A stretch of 46,552 nucleotides of DNA from an uncultured Lachnospiraceae bacterium (GTDB taxonomy: Bacteria; Bacillota; Clostridia; Lachnospirales; Lachnospiraceae). Position 1 is the stretch's first letter. Each line of letters starts with the position of its first letter. A model generated the notes under the pieces. The model was not told where the DNA came from. It saw nothing but the letters and a program-made list of their open reading frames with translations, and did not search any database. The translations under genes and the position numbers were made by a program. The DNA lies in the NCBI GenBank assembly GCA_902767015.1, contig CACXFV010000109.1, positions 1-46,552 of the forward strand. Reading direction: 5' to 3'. Positions 17,823 through 25,627 of this stretch are shown piece after piece.

Positions 17823-19099
17823 GTCTGCACCCCCTCTGTTTCCTGATTGTTGTCCTTTGCACGCTTTGTCTTTGCCCATTTGACATTACGCTTGGTAACT
17901 CTGTCTACCACGGCATCAATAAAACCAAGAGAGATGTACCACATATAAAAGTAAAAGCTAAAGCACAGCTGTGGCAGTGCCATGATTTCATCATCCATCC
18001 CATCCAAAAAGATACCGGCACCTATCTCAAAAAACGGCGCAAAATTCCCCCATGTGTTGTAAACACCCAGAAATATAATTGCCCCCCACCCTGCAAATAT
18101 GTTCATCTCCCCTAAAAAGAACAGCAAGAGACAGTCTATCTGTGCTAATCCCAACACAAAAGGAACCGCATAGACAAACAATAACAGCATACCGTCTAAC
18201 TTACTCCAGCCCTTAATGTGTCTCGAAGACAAAAATTTAAAGAAATATTTAAACAATACTTCATTGTGACCGCGTGCCCACCGCCTAATCTGCTTTCCTC
18301 GCACCTGCCACGATTCCGGTGATTCCTCATAACACTCGGCACTATTATCATAGACTACCATCCAACCCTGTGAGTAAAGTCTGTAAGTGAGCTCTGTATC
18401 TTCTGCCAGCACCTTAGTATCAAAACCACCGGTTGCCAGCATAATGCTTTTTCTAAAACCTCCCACGGTTCCTCCGTATTGCGGGAGAAGCTTTAGGTTA
18501 TAACGCGCCTGCTGGTCTACCTGATAGCCTCCTGACCTCTCAAGATTCAACAGAACTGTCAACATATTCTTTCTGGCATTAATCGGAATAACTCTCCCCA
18601 TAACAGCCCCAACCTTTGGGTCCCTAAAGGCAGATGCCAGCTTTTTTATTACATTCTTGGAAGGTCTGTAATCGGCATCAAATACAATGATTACCTCGCC
18701 TCTGGCAATCTTTAACGCATCATTCAGTCCAACCGGCTTACCTCTCTCTCCCTCCCCTGTTCTGTGCAAGACTTTAATCATAGGATTCTGCTCGTGATGG
18801 GCATCCAATATCTCCGGCGTGGCGTCCTCGGAATGGTCATCAATGGCAATAATTTCCAGTTTATCCATATCATAGTCGCATTTCAGCAGCGAATTAATCA
18901 CATTATCAAGAACCGCCTCCTCATTATGCATTGGTATCATAACTGTCACCCTCGGCAAATCAGTATCATAGATATCTCTGTAAGAAACTCTCTGCTTTGC
19001 AAACAAACGGTTGAAGGTAAAGATAAAATGTCTGATGGCATATACCACCATCACTATGATGGTAAAAATAAAGTAGCCCTGCAGTACTTTTACGACCAT
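17819..19099 (-). CDS. Processive family 2 glycosyltransferase (PgaC/IcaA-like polysaccharide synthase)
   Basis: About 426 residues with an N-terminal membrane segment, a cytosolic GT-A domain and three to four C-terminal membrane segments. The catalytic set of processive synthases is complete: VMIPMHNEEAVLD, IDDHSEDATP, FDADYRPS, the acceptor base EDTELTYRL, and QIRRWARGH (the Q/RxxRW motif). Such enzymes build and export beta-linked polymers such as poly-GlcNAc, cellulose or hyaluronan. No PilZ domain is seen. A GTG at 19105 is only three bases from the AGGAGG, so the ATG at 19099 is preferred. It overlaps the upstream gene by 10 bp and the downstream TTG by 4 bp, so three genes are translationally coupled. 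Confidence 0.92.
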   Translation of the reverse strand: MVVKVLQGYFIFTIIVMVVYAIRHFIFTFNRLFAKQRVSYRDIYDTDLPRVTVMIPMHNEEAVLDNVINSLLKCDYDMDKLEIIAIDDHSEDATPEILDAHHEQNPMIKVLHRTGEGERGKPVGLNDALKIARGEVIIVFDADYRPSKNVIKKLASAFRDPKVGAVMGRVIPINARKNMLTVLLNLERSGGYQVDQQARYNLKLLPQYGGTVGGFRKSIMLATGGFDTKVLAEDTELTYRLYSQGWMVVYDNSAECYEESPESWQVRGKQIRRWARGHNEVLFKYFFKFLSSRHIKGWSKLDGMLLLFVYAVPFVLGLAQIDCLLLFFLGEMNIFAGWGAIIFLGVYNTWGNFAPFFEIGAGIFLDGMDDEIMALPQLCFSFYFYMWYISLGFIDAVVDRVTKRNVKWAKTKRAKDNNQETEGVQT

Positions 19100-19896
19100 T
19101 TCCACATACCTCCTCCGTTTTTGTTATTGTATTTTCTACTTGCCTGCCTGATAAATATCGCAAAAACCCCCACCATTACCATGAAGTCAAATAACACGCC
19201 AAAGGTAAAATAAAGAGATGCCATAAACAGGTAGGAGCACTTTGCCAATATAATCATGTATAAAATATATCTCACAATTCCAAAGATAAAGAGGGTGATA
19301 ATCAGCGCAATAAAGGATAGCAGCCGGTATACTACCATTTTAGTAATCAGGGATGTGCTAATCCAATACACAATCATAATCATCAGCCACACCACAATCT
19401 GCTGTTTCATATATAAGACCGAATAAGAGTCTATATTATATGGGAATTTATATCCGAACACCAAAAAATACGCACTGGAGCACGCATGTATATATAAACC
19501 TATCGTGATAAAAATCATCAATGGCTTGCGATTATTCTGCTGAAGGGAAAATACAATGATTAAAAACAGACTGATGAGCAGACTAAAAAAAGACAGTGTA
19601 AAGGACGGATGCTTTCCCGCCATATCGACATAAGATACTCCACCAAAATATTTAAAATATCCGGTATCGAGAATGGATGTTGTGTTGCCAGTAATCTTAT
19701 GAATCATGTCAGCAGAAAAATCCGCTACGAAATAAGAGATTCTGCTATAACTGCGCAGATACAGCCAGACTACAGGAATTAAGATAAACACAAACTGAAT
19801 GATGTACCAAAACGCACTGACATCCAAATGCCTGTAATCTCTTGAATAATATATGACATTTTTCTTCTCTTTTGAATTACCTTTTATATTACTCAT
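19090..19896 (-). CDS. Polytopic membrane protein heading the polysaccharide operon
   Basis: A 268-residue protein of unknown family with about seven hydrophobic segments (around residues 30-50, 100-120, 127-147, 167-185, 190-212, 218-235 and 236-252). A charged N-terminus (KGNSKEKKNVIYYSRDYRHLD) precedes the first segment, and the C-terminus is basic and Asn/Gly-rich, ending MWKWS. It overlaps the synthase gene start by 10 bp, so it is very likely a functional partner of that enzyme, perhaps forming part of the export channel or controlling it. No catalytic motif is visible. A clear sigma-A promoter was not seen just upstream; transcription may partly come through the terminator at 19966-20007. 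Confidence 0.75.
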   Translation of the reverse strand: MSNIKGNSKEKKNVIYYSRDYRHLDVSAFWYIIQFVFILIPVVWLYLRSYSRISYFVADFSADMIHKITGNTTSILDTGYFKYFGGVSYVDMAGKHPSFTLSFFSLLISLFLIIVFSLQQNNRKPLMIFITIGLYIHACSSAYFLVFGYKFPYNIDSYSVLYMKQQIVVWLMIMIVYWISTSLITKMVVYRLLSFIALIITLFIFGIVRYILYMIILAKCSYLFMASLYFTFGVLFDFMVMVGVFAIFIRQASRKYNNKNGGGMWKWS

Positions 19897-19965
19897 AAAA
19901 AATATTCCCTTTTCCCGGATCAGATGCTGACAACTCTCATCAAAAAAAGATTGCAGCCATCATCA

Positions 19966-20007
19966 AAAACGCCGCCAATAACTGTTCTGCTGTTACTGAC
20001 GGCGTTG
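19966..20007 (-). terminator. Intrinsic terminator after the FliD-C-like gene
   Basis: On the minus strand, AACGCCG pairs with CGGCGTT, with an inner TAAC/GTTA pairing, followed by TTTTT. It sits about 40 bp beyond the stop and separates this gene from the polysaccharide operon. Confidence 0.75.
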
Positions 20008-20045
20008 ACTTCATAAAATCATTGTCTATCAATCACGCAACTATC

Positions 20046-21245
20046 TTATGCATTCGTAATATAATTAGCTGCTGACTGTACATTATATGCTGCATTCGAT
20101 GTATAACCATTCGCCGCATTCGCCTGTGTTGTCATATAATAATCTACCAAAGAGGCATTCGTTGCAACAGAACTGCCGTAATTCTTGAATGCTTTCTGTA
20201 CATCAGACATATCCGCACTCTTGAACTTCTCCGCATCGAAAGTAAGGGTACCGTTCTTGTTGACATTGATACCAATCTTGCTAAGCGCATCAGCGTTGTT
20301 CTTGGTCGTATTACTGATATAGGACAAGTTAGAGGATACACCTGAATTAGTACTCAGCTTACCTGCATTAAACATGTCGTTGTAACTCTTGACAAAATCC
20401 TTCGCCGTGTCGGCAATCTTATCAATATCATACTGATCTGTTGTCTTTCCGTCAGTATCCTTAACCTTTGCATATAAATCACCGGAAGCGAGGGACTTCG
20501 CTGCTGTCTTAAGTGCAGAGGCACCTGAGCTTGTATTTGCCCTGGTGGAAACGCCGTCTGTTGACTTAGCCTCACTGCCTGCGCTTGTTCCGTAGAAGCC
20601 TGCTCCTGTAATACGGTTGGAAATTGTGGAACCATAACTTAACTTATTATCTGACGAGAACAGATTCTGCACCTTAGAAATATCTGCGGAAGCGAGCTTC
20701 TTCTCGTCTAATGTAATGGTGCCGTTATTGTTCACAGTGATTCCTATCTCAGCAAGGGCATCCTTGTTCTCTGAGGTGCTGCGCATCATAGATGCCACAT
20801 TAGAAGTAACGGCTGTGTTCGTAGATTTCTTCGCATTGGTCACTACATTATTATAATCTGACGCAAAATCCTTCACTGCAGCCAAAACCTTAGACTTCGC
20901 TGTAGCACCGCCTGTTGTATCTTCATAGTTACTTGTCTTCTGAAGAGCTGAAATAGAATTCTTGATATCAGAAACACCCTTCGTCAATGCAGAATTAGCC
21001 TCTGCTACCTCCTTCGATACAACCGGGTTCTGTCTCTCCTTAATGAGCTTCTCTGTGACATTGCTGGAAGTACCTGTACTTCCACTCTTTGTATTTGAAT
21101 CATTTCCTAAATTATAATAAGACTTCAATAAATGCTTATAACTTCCATTACGAATGGCACTATAATCCGAAAACAAATTAGACATACTCCCAAAACCGCT
21201 CGTGCTGTTGCTTGAGCCGAAAAAACTACTCCAATTAGTCGCCAT
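20046..21245 (-). CDS. Protein with two FliD C-terminal-like modules
   Basis: A 399-residue, Ser/Asn/Lys-rich protein. Residues 119-198 and 278-356 are homologous modules (VLAAVKDFASDYNNVV... and IADTAKDFVKSYNDMF...), each ending in the pattern LxxIGIxVNxNGTxTxDxxK followed by a short helix and F. This matches the C-terminal region of flagellar cap protein FliD (LGItt..GtLtlD..kL). No signal peptide or membrane segment is present, as in proteins exported by the flagellar apparatus, but no flagellar genes are in this window. AAAGGAG lies eight bases before the ATG at 21245; an upstream GTG is less likely. A perfect sigma-A promoter drives it. True FliD function is doubtful, because the N-terminal FliD domain is missing. 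Confidence 0.8.
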   Translation of the reverse strand: MATNWSSFFGSSNSTSGFGSMSNLFSDYSAIRNGSYKHLLKSYYNLGNDSNTKSGSTGTSSNVTEKLIKERQNPVVSKEVAEANSALTKGVSDIKNSISALQKTSNYEDTTGGATAKSKVLAAVKDFASDYNNVVTNAKKSTNTAVTSNVASMMRSTSENKDALAEIGITVNNNGTITLDEKKLASADISKVQNLFSSDNKLSYGSTISNRITGAGFYGTSAGSEAKSTDGVSTRANTSSGASALKTAAKSLASGDLYAKVKDTDGKTTDQYDIDKIADTAKDFVKSYNDMFNAGKLSTNSGVSSNLSYISNTTKNNADALSKIGINVNKNGTLTFDAEKFKSADMSDVQKAFKNYGSSVATNASLVDYYMTTQANAANGYTSNAAYNVQSAANYITNA

Positions 21246-21307
21246 AATAATCACTCCTTTGAAACGAAATTATACTACGTCCGTGTGTTCATGTTGTTTT
21301 TACTCTA

Positions 21308-21336
21308 ATTATACCCTTGTATAAATGGGATGTCAA
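21308..21336 (-). promoter_or_regulatory. Consensus sigma-A promoter for the FliD-C-like gene
   Basis: Minus-strand TTGACA (21331-21336), exactly 17 bases, then TATAAT (21308-21313). Both hexamers are perfect, which predicts strong constitutive expression. Confidence 0.85.
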
Positions 21337-21390
21337 GGCAAAAAATTCCTTTATATAGTGACAGATTTTATTTTTTCTGTGAGTTTATTC

Positions 21391-21421
21391 TTGACTATCT
21401 CCCTGCATAATGTTATATAAT
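21391..21421 (+). promoter_or_regulatory. Promoter for PRPP synthetase gene
   Basis: TTGACT (21391-21396) with TATATA after 17 bases, or TATAAT after 19. It is divergent from the FliD-C-like promoter. Confidence 0.6.
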
Positions 21422-21461
21422 AATGTTGGCTACAACAGAAAAATCATCGGAGGTCTCATTT

Positions 21462-22637
21462 ATGGAAGAAAAAAATTTAGCAACTATACCTGTTGGTCCA
21501 CTTGGCATTATTGCACTAAATAGCTGCGAAGAGATGGGAAAGAAAGTTGACAAATATATCGCAGACTGGAGAAATGACAGAGAAAATGAGCATAAGCATA
21601 CCATTGCTTTTGCCGGCTATCAGAAGGATTCTTATCTGATTAATACAAAGATTTCAAGATTCGGTTCCGGAGAAGCTAAGGGAACGATTAATGAATCTGT
21701 AAGGGGTAAAGACTTATATATCATGCTTGATGTCACAAATTACAGCATTGAATATACCTTAGGCGGTTTTACCAACCACATGTCACCTGATGACCATTAT
21801 CAGGACTTGAAGCGTATTATTGCAGCCGTTGCCGGTAAAGGCAGAAGAATTACGGTTATTATGCCTTTCCTGTATGAAAGCAGACAGCATAAACGTACAG
21901 GCAGAGAATCTCTTGACTGTGCTCTGGCACTGCAGGAACTCACGGATATGGGTGTTGAGAACATCATTACTTTCGATGCACACGATCCTCGTGTACAGAA
22001 TGCGATTCCACTCAAAGGCTTTGAGACGGTTCAGCCTGCTTACCAGTTCGTAAAAGGGTTACTCAGAAATGTGGATGACCTGCAGATTGATGCTGACCAC
22101 CTTATGATGATCAGTCCCGACGAAGGCGGTATGGGACGAGCAATCTATCTTGCCAATGTCTTGGGAATTGATATGGGTATGTTCTACAAACGTCGTGACT
22201 ACAGCAAGGTAGTCAATGGCCGAAACCCAATTGTTGCCCATGAATTTTTAGGAGCAAGTGTAGAAGGCAAAGATGTATTTATCATTGATGACATGATTTC
22301 TTCCGGTGAATCCATGATAGATGTCGCTACACAGCTTAAAAAGAGAAAGGCACGCCGCGTATTCATGGCTGCTACTTTTGGTCTTTTTACCAACGGCTTT
22401 GATAAATTTGACAAGGCATATGAAGAAGGCTTATTTGATAAGGTTCTGACCACTAATCTTACCTATCAGACACCTGAGCTTTTGTCCAAGCCATACTATA
22501 TCAGCTGTGATATGAGTAAATATATCGCTCTGATTATTGATACACTTAACCACGATGCTTCTATCAGCAGCCTGTTAGATCCGGTTACCCGTATCCAGAA
22601 ATGCCTCGGCAAATATCGTAATGGCGAAAAAATATAA
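21462..22637 (+). CDS. prs: Ribose-phosphate pyrophosphokinase (PRPP synthetase), long divergent form
   Basis: A 391-residue phosphoribosyltransferase-fold enzyme predicted to make PRPP from ribose 5-phosphate and ATP for nucleotide, His and Trp synthesis. The PRPP-binding loop is VFIIDDMISSGESMID. Other family features are MPFLYESRQHKRTGRESLDCALALQEL, FDAHDPRVQNAIPLKGFETVQP and ISPDEGGMGRAIYLA. It is about 70-80 residues longer than the common form because of an N-terminal extension and inserts, and the ATP-binding FGYARQDR motif is altered to FLYESRQHKR. GGAGG lies eight bases before the ATG at 21462; the upstream ATG has none. A strong terminator follows. Confidence 0.92.
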   Translation: MEEKNLATIPVGPLGIIALNSCEEMGKKVDKYIADWRNDRENEHKHTIAFAGYQKDSYLINTKISRFGSGEAKGTINESVRGKDLYIMLDVTNYSIEYTLGGFTNHMSPDDHYQDLKRIIAAVAGKGRRITVIMPFLYESRQHKRTGRESLDCALALQELTDMGVENIITFDAHDPRVQNAIPLKGFETVQPAYQFVKGLLRNVDDLQIDADHLMMISPDEGGMGRAIYLANVLGIDMGMFYKRRDYSKVVNGRNPIVAHEFLGASVEGKDVFIIDDMISSGESMIDVATQLKKRKARRVFMAATFGLFTNGFDKFDKAYEEGLFDKVLTTNLTYQTPELLSKPYYISCDMSKYIALIIDTLNHDASISSLLDPVTRIQKCLGKYRNGEKI

Positions 22638-22667
22638 ATCCTTATCCAACGGACTATTGAATTGCAT

Positions 22668-22710
22668 AAAAAGCTTCAGAATCCTTTTCTCAGATCCTGA
22701 AGCTTTTTTA
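22668..22710 (+). terminator. Intrinsic terminator of prs
   Basis: AAAAAGCTTCAG pairs with CTGAAGCTTTTT across a 17-base loop, then a T-run. Confidence 0.88.
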
Positions 22711-22723
22711 CTATATTTATCGG

Positions 22724-22808
22724 GTATCCTTTTCCACTATGTTTACCTGCTATTCTTTCTTTCCCGCTATGGTTACCTGCTATTCTTTTCCACTGTGTTT
22801 ACCGCTAT
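22724..22808 (-). repeat. Degenerate tandem repeat (about 28 bp, three copies) across the amidase stop codon
   Basis: Three copies of a minus-strand unit like GGTAAACATAGTGGAAAAG. The first encodes the amidase C-terminus (GKHSGKE) and the next two lie after its stop codon, out of frame. Confidence 0.7.
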
Positions 22809-24063
22809 GTTTGTCTTTCCGTTGTTTTCTCCTTAATTTTCTGTACAAAAAAGTGGTCAAAACCATTCCTGACAAAACAAATGCAGTCACTCCTCCTATT
22901 TTCAATGCATCATAACGGTTGTTTTGCGCCTCTGCATATCCTGTACCTTCCACCAATGTCACTTTATCTGTATTTTCTGTGATTTCTGCACTTTCTGCGG
23001 TTTCTTTTGTTTCTTTGGTTCCTTCACTTTCTGTCATATATTCCGTTTCTTCCAAAGCTTGATTGATTCCTTGGATGCTTAAAACCTGTGAATCTGTATA
23101 GAGATTATAATTATTATAAACCCTTACCACAAAATCAGCATTTTTCCTCTCTATATTACTGATAATAATCTCCTCTCTGCCGTCATGGTCCATATCCCGC
23201 CACTCAAATAAGTCTGAGTATTCTTCCCCTCCATTAAATGAATAGGCATAATATCCAATCTCCGTGTCATGGTCAGCCCCCTCAATAGTAAGCTTAATCT
23301 GACCATTCCCCTGCACTGGCTCAGACAGGACGACTTCACATAGGTCCGGTGGTGTTGTGTCCTGAAATACTCTCTGTGCAGGCTGGTTCACGGAAATAGT
23401 TTCATAACCCGTGTAATCAGCACCATTCACGCTGCTATGAAGTCCCAGATATTTTGCCACGGCAGTGGCATCTGCCTTTCCGAATTCTTCATAATCACTT
23501 TCGCTGTCAAAATATCGCAGGTCATTTTCATTGTCCACATGGCAATGTTCAATAATGATGGCAGTAATGTCCCGGTGCTCGCTCTCACGTATAATGCCAT
23601 AATACTCATCATTACCATCACCAACCCGCGTCTTGATTCCGCGAATATGCAGTCCTTTTTCACGAAATCCGTCAATCAGGATATCTGCCATTCCGTAGCC
23701 CTGCGCATAATATTTACCAATACTGGGTATCCACACTTCACTGCCATAAAAAATATGTTCCTCTGAAGCATTATAATGAATACTGATAAGATAATCCGCA
23801 TTGACACTTTTGGCAAATTCAGCCCTTTCCCCCAATGTCATATGCTGCATTGCACTGTCATGTGTCAGATAGACCTTCACACCGTCATATTGTGACAATT
23901 CATCATACATAGCCCTTGCAGTAGCCATATTGATAAATCGCTCTGTCACACCATTATATGCCGCGCCGTCATCTGTGCCCCCTTCTGTTCCTCCGTGACC
24001 CGGATCAATTACTACCACCGGCTCCTGTTCCCACGCAACCGCTCTGCCATTATAAATATTCAT
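22780..24063 (-). CDS. N-acetylmuramoyl-L-alanine amidase (Amidase_3) with C-terminal membrane anchor
   Basis: About 427 residues. The zinc amidase domain (residues 15-200) has the metal and catalytic residues in VVVIDPGHGGTEGG, GVTERFINM, LISIHYNAS and AIIIEHCHVDNEND. These enzymes cut the bond between muramic acid and L-Ala in peptidoglycan. A beta-rich region follows (about 215-330), then an acidic Glu/Thr linker and a membrane segment (ALKIGGVTAFVLSGMVLTTFLYRKL) with a basic HSGKHSGKE tail. No signal peptide is visible, which is odd for a wall enzyme with a C-terminal anchor. GGAG lies six bases before the ATG at 24063. It overlaps the ABC transporter gene by 14 bp, so the two are coupled. 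Confidence 0.88.
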   Translation of the reverse strand: MNIYNGRAVAWEQEPVVVIDPGHGGTEGGTDDGAAYNGVTERFINMATARAMYDELSQYDGVKVYLTHDSAMQHMTLGERAEFAKSVNADYLISIHYNASEEHIFYGSEVWIPSIGKYYAQGYGMADILIDGFREKGLHIRGIKTRVGDGNDEYYGIIRESEHRDITAIIIEHCHVDNENDLRYFDSESDYEEFGKADATAVAKYLGLHSSVNGADYTGYETISVNQPAQRVFQDTTPPDLCEVVLSEPVQGNGQIKLTIEGADHDTEIGYYAYSFNGGEEYSDLFEWRDMDHDGREEIIISNIERKNADFVVRVYNNYNLYTDSQVLSIQGINQALEETEYMTESEGTKETKETAESAEITENTDKVTLVEGTGYAEAQNNRYDALKIGGVTAFVLSGMVLTTFLYRKLRRKQRKDKHSGKHSGKE

Positions 24064-25540
24064 TTCCATCTCCATTTCTAAGCAATCCACTATAAATCCC
24101 TGCATTAAGTAGTGCAGCCTCCTCTTTATGATGAGTGACCATAATGATCATTTTACCTGCACAAAACTCATCAAGGTATTCCGCCACCAGCTTTTTTGTG
24201 TCGCTATCCAGACCGTTAAACGCCTCATCAAGAAGTAAAAGCTCCGGCTCACTCATTACTGCCCTTACAATCTCCACACGTCTTTTCATACCGCCGCTCA
24301 GCTCATTGACCATTTTTTCTCCCAAGCCCGAAAGACCTACTTTTGTCAAATGCAGTGCCGCCTTTTTCTCATCAAAAGCACCACCGGCTGTCTGTGCTGC
24401 ACTGCCACAGGCAAAGTAGATATTCGTATAAATATCTGTATCCTCTATCAGCCTGCTCTCCTGAAAAACAGCTGCCATTTTCAAACTTCTGTCAATATCT
24501 GTTTCTCCACTGTCTTGTCTGATAAGCCCCATAATCATTTTTAGCAGTGTCGTCTTTCCCGCCCCCGACTCACCCATGATGCAAAGTCTGTCACCCTGCT
24601 TCATTTCAAAGGACACATCTGCCAGCACCCTATGCCTCGAATAATTTTTTCCGACATTTTTCAACACAATCCGGTGTTCTGATGTTTCCCCCTGTCGTTC
24701 CTTATCCTGCTGTATATCAGAGGACAAACTGTTTTTCCGTCTTCTTTTTCTTCCCTGTTGTATATCAAGTCGTTTGACATGCAGCATCCTCTCACATACC
24801 CTGTTTAATATATATATGCAGATACCCTCAATCATCATGCTTAAGAGCACAATAACAATGGTCCATGCAAAAAGCTCCTCCGTCATCAAATACAGCTTTG
24901 CTTCATACAACTGCCCACCTATGGAATGAATCGGTCTGCCTATTACCTCTGCCGCAATTCCGGCTTTGAAACAAAATCCCAGACCTATCCTGCACGCTGC
25001 CGTGAATGCCGGAAAAACAGCCGGAATATATAAAAATCTGATTTTCCGAAAAACCGATACTCTAAAGACCTTTGCCAACTCAAGCATTTCCGTCTTCACA
25101 CTTTCTAATCCCCCGAGCACGTTAATATAGATTACCGGCAGGACTATGACAAAAGCCACAAGCTCAGACAGACGCACAGAATCAACCCACAAAAGTGCCA
25201 GTATGGTAAAGGAGGCCACCGGCACTGCCTTAATCAATCTCATGACGGGCGCAAGCAATACTTTTATCATTACAAAGAAATAAGATAAGGCTGCAAGACT
25301 GCAGCCTGATACCACTGCCAGCAGAAACCCTTTCATAATCCGGACAAAGGAGACTTTTACCGTATCAAAAAAAAGCCTGCTGCTGACAATCTTTATTAAT
25401 GTGTGAAATGTTTCCTCCGGTTTCGGCAAAAATATGGACTTATCTATCTTTTCTGCCATCAAAAACCATATAAAAACCCAAAAAAATACCGTCCCCACCG
25501 TCACTAGAAATTGTTTCAGATATTTTTTCAGTTTTTCCAT
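24050..25540 (-). CDS. Fused ABC transporter permease-ATPase (SsuCB/TauCB-like)
   Basis: A single 496-residue chain. Residues 1-250 form a BPD-type permease with about six membrane segments and an EAA-like coupling loop (ELAKVFRVSVFRKIRFLYIPAVFPAF). Residues 251-288 are a basic linker holding the word DIQQ twice. Residues 290-496 form an ATPase with Walker A GESGAGKTT (323-331), Q-loop FQES, signature LSGGMKRR (414-421), Walker B LLLLDEAFNGLD and an H-loop VTHHKEE. In most relatives these are separate genes. Its class imports sulfonates, taurine, nitrate or thiamin precursors. The partner binding protein is encoded just upstream. The GGAG-preceded ATG at 25540 is preferred to the one four codons earlier. 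Confidence 0.93.
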   Translation of the reverse strand: MEKLKKYLKQFLVTVGTVFFWVFIWFLMAEKIDKSIFLPKPEETFHTLIKIVSSRLFFDTVKVSFVRIMKGFLLAVVSGCSLAALSYFFVMIKVLLAPVMRLIKAVPVASFTILALLWVDSVRLSELVAFVIVLPVIYINVLGGLESVKTEMLELAKVFRVSVFRKIRFLYIPAVFPAFTAACRIGLGFCFKAGIAAEVIGRPIHSIGGQLYEAKLYLMTEELFAWTIVIVLLSMMIEGICIYILNRVCERMLHVKRLDIQQGRKRRRKNSLSSDIQQDKERQGETSEHRIVLKNVGKNYSRHRVLADVSFEMKQGDRLCIMGESGAGKTTLLKMIMGLIRQDSGETDIDRSLKMAAVFQESRLIEDTDIYTNIYFACGSAAQTAGGAFDEKKAALHLTKVGLSGLGEKMVNELSGGMKRRVEIVRAVMSEPELLLLDEAFNGLDSDTKKLVAEYLDEFCAGKMIIMVTHHKEEAALLNAGIYSGLLRNGDGNEYL

Positions 25541-25627
25541 ACAAATCTCCATCCTAAATCATTTATCACCAAAGTGGGCCCCGCCTGCCATCACTACGAT
25601 TTGTGACACTTGCTCACAAGGTATATT

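Noticed and set aside
16185-17879. Start of the bactofilin-LRR gene at the ATG at 17879
   Set aside because: No ribosome-binding site, and it would overlap the synthase gene by 61 bp; the TTG at 17822 has a strong site and a natural coupling overlap.
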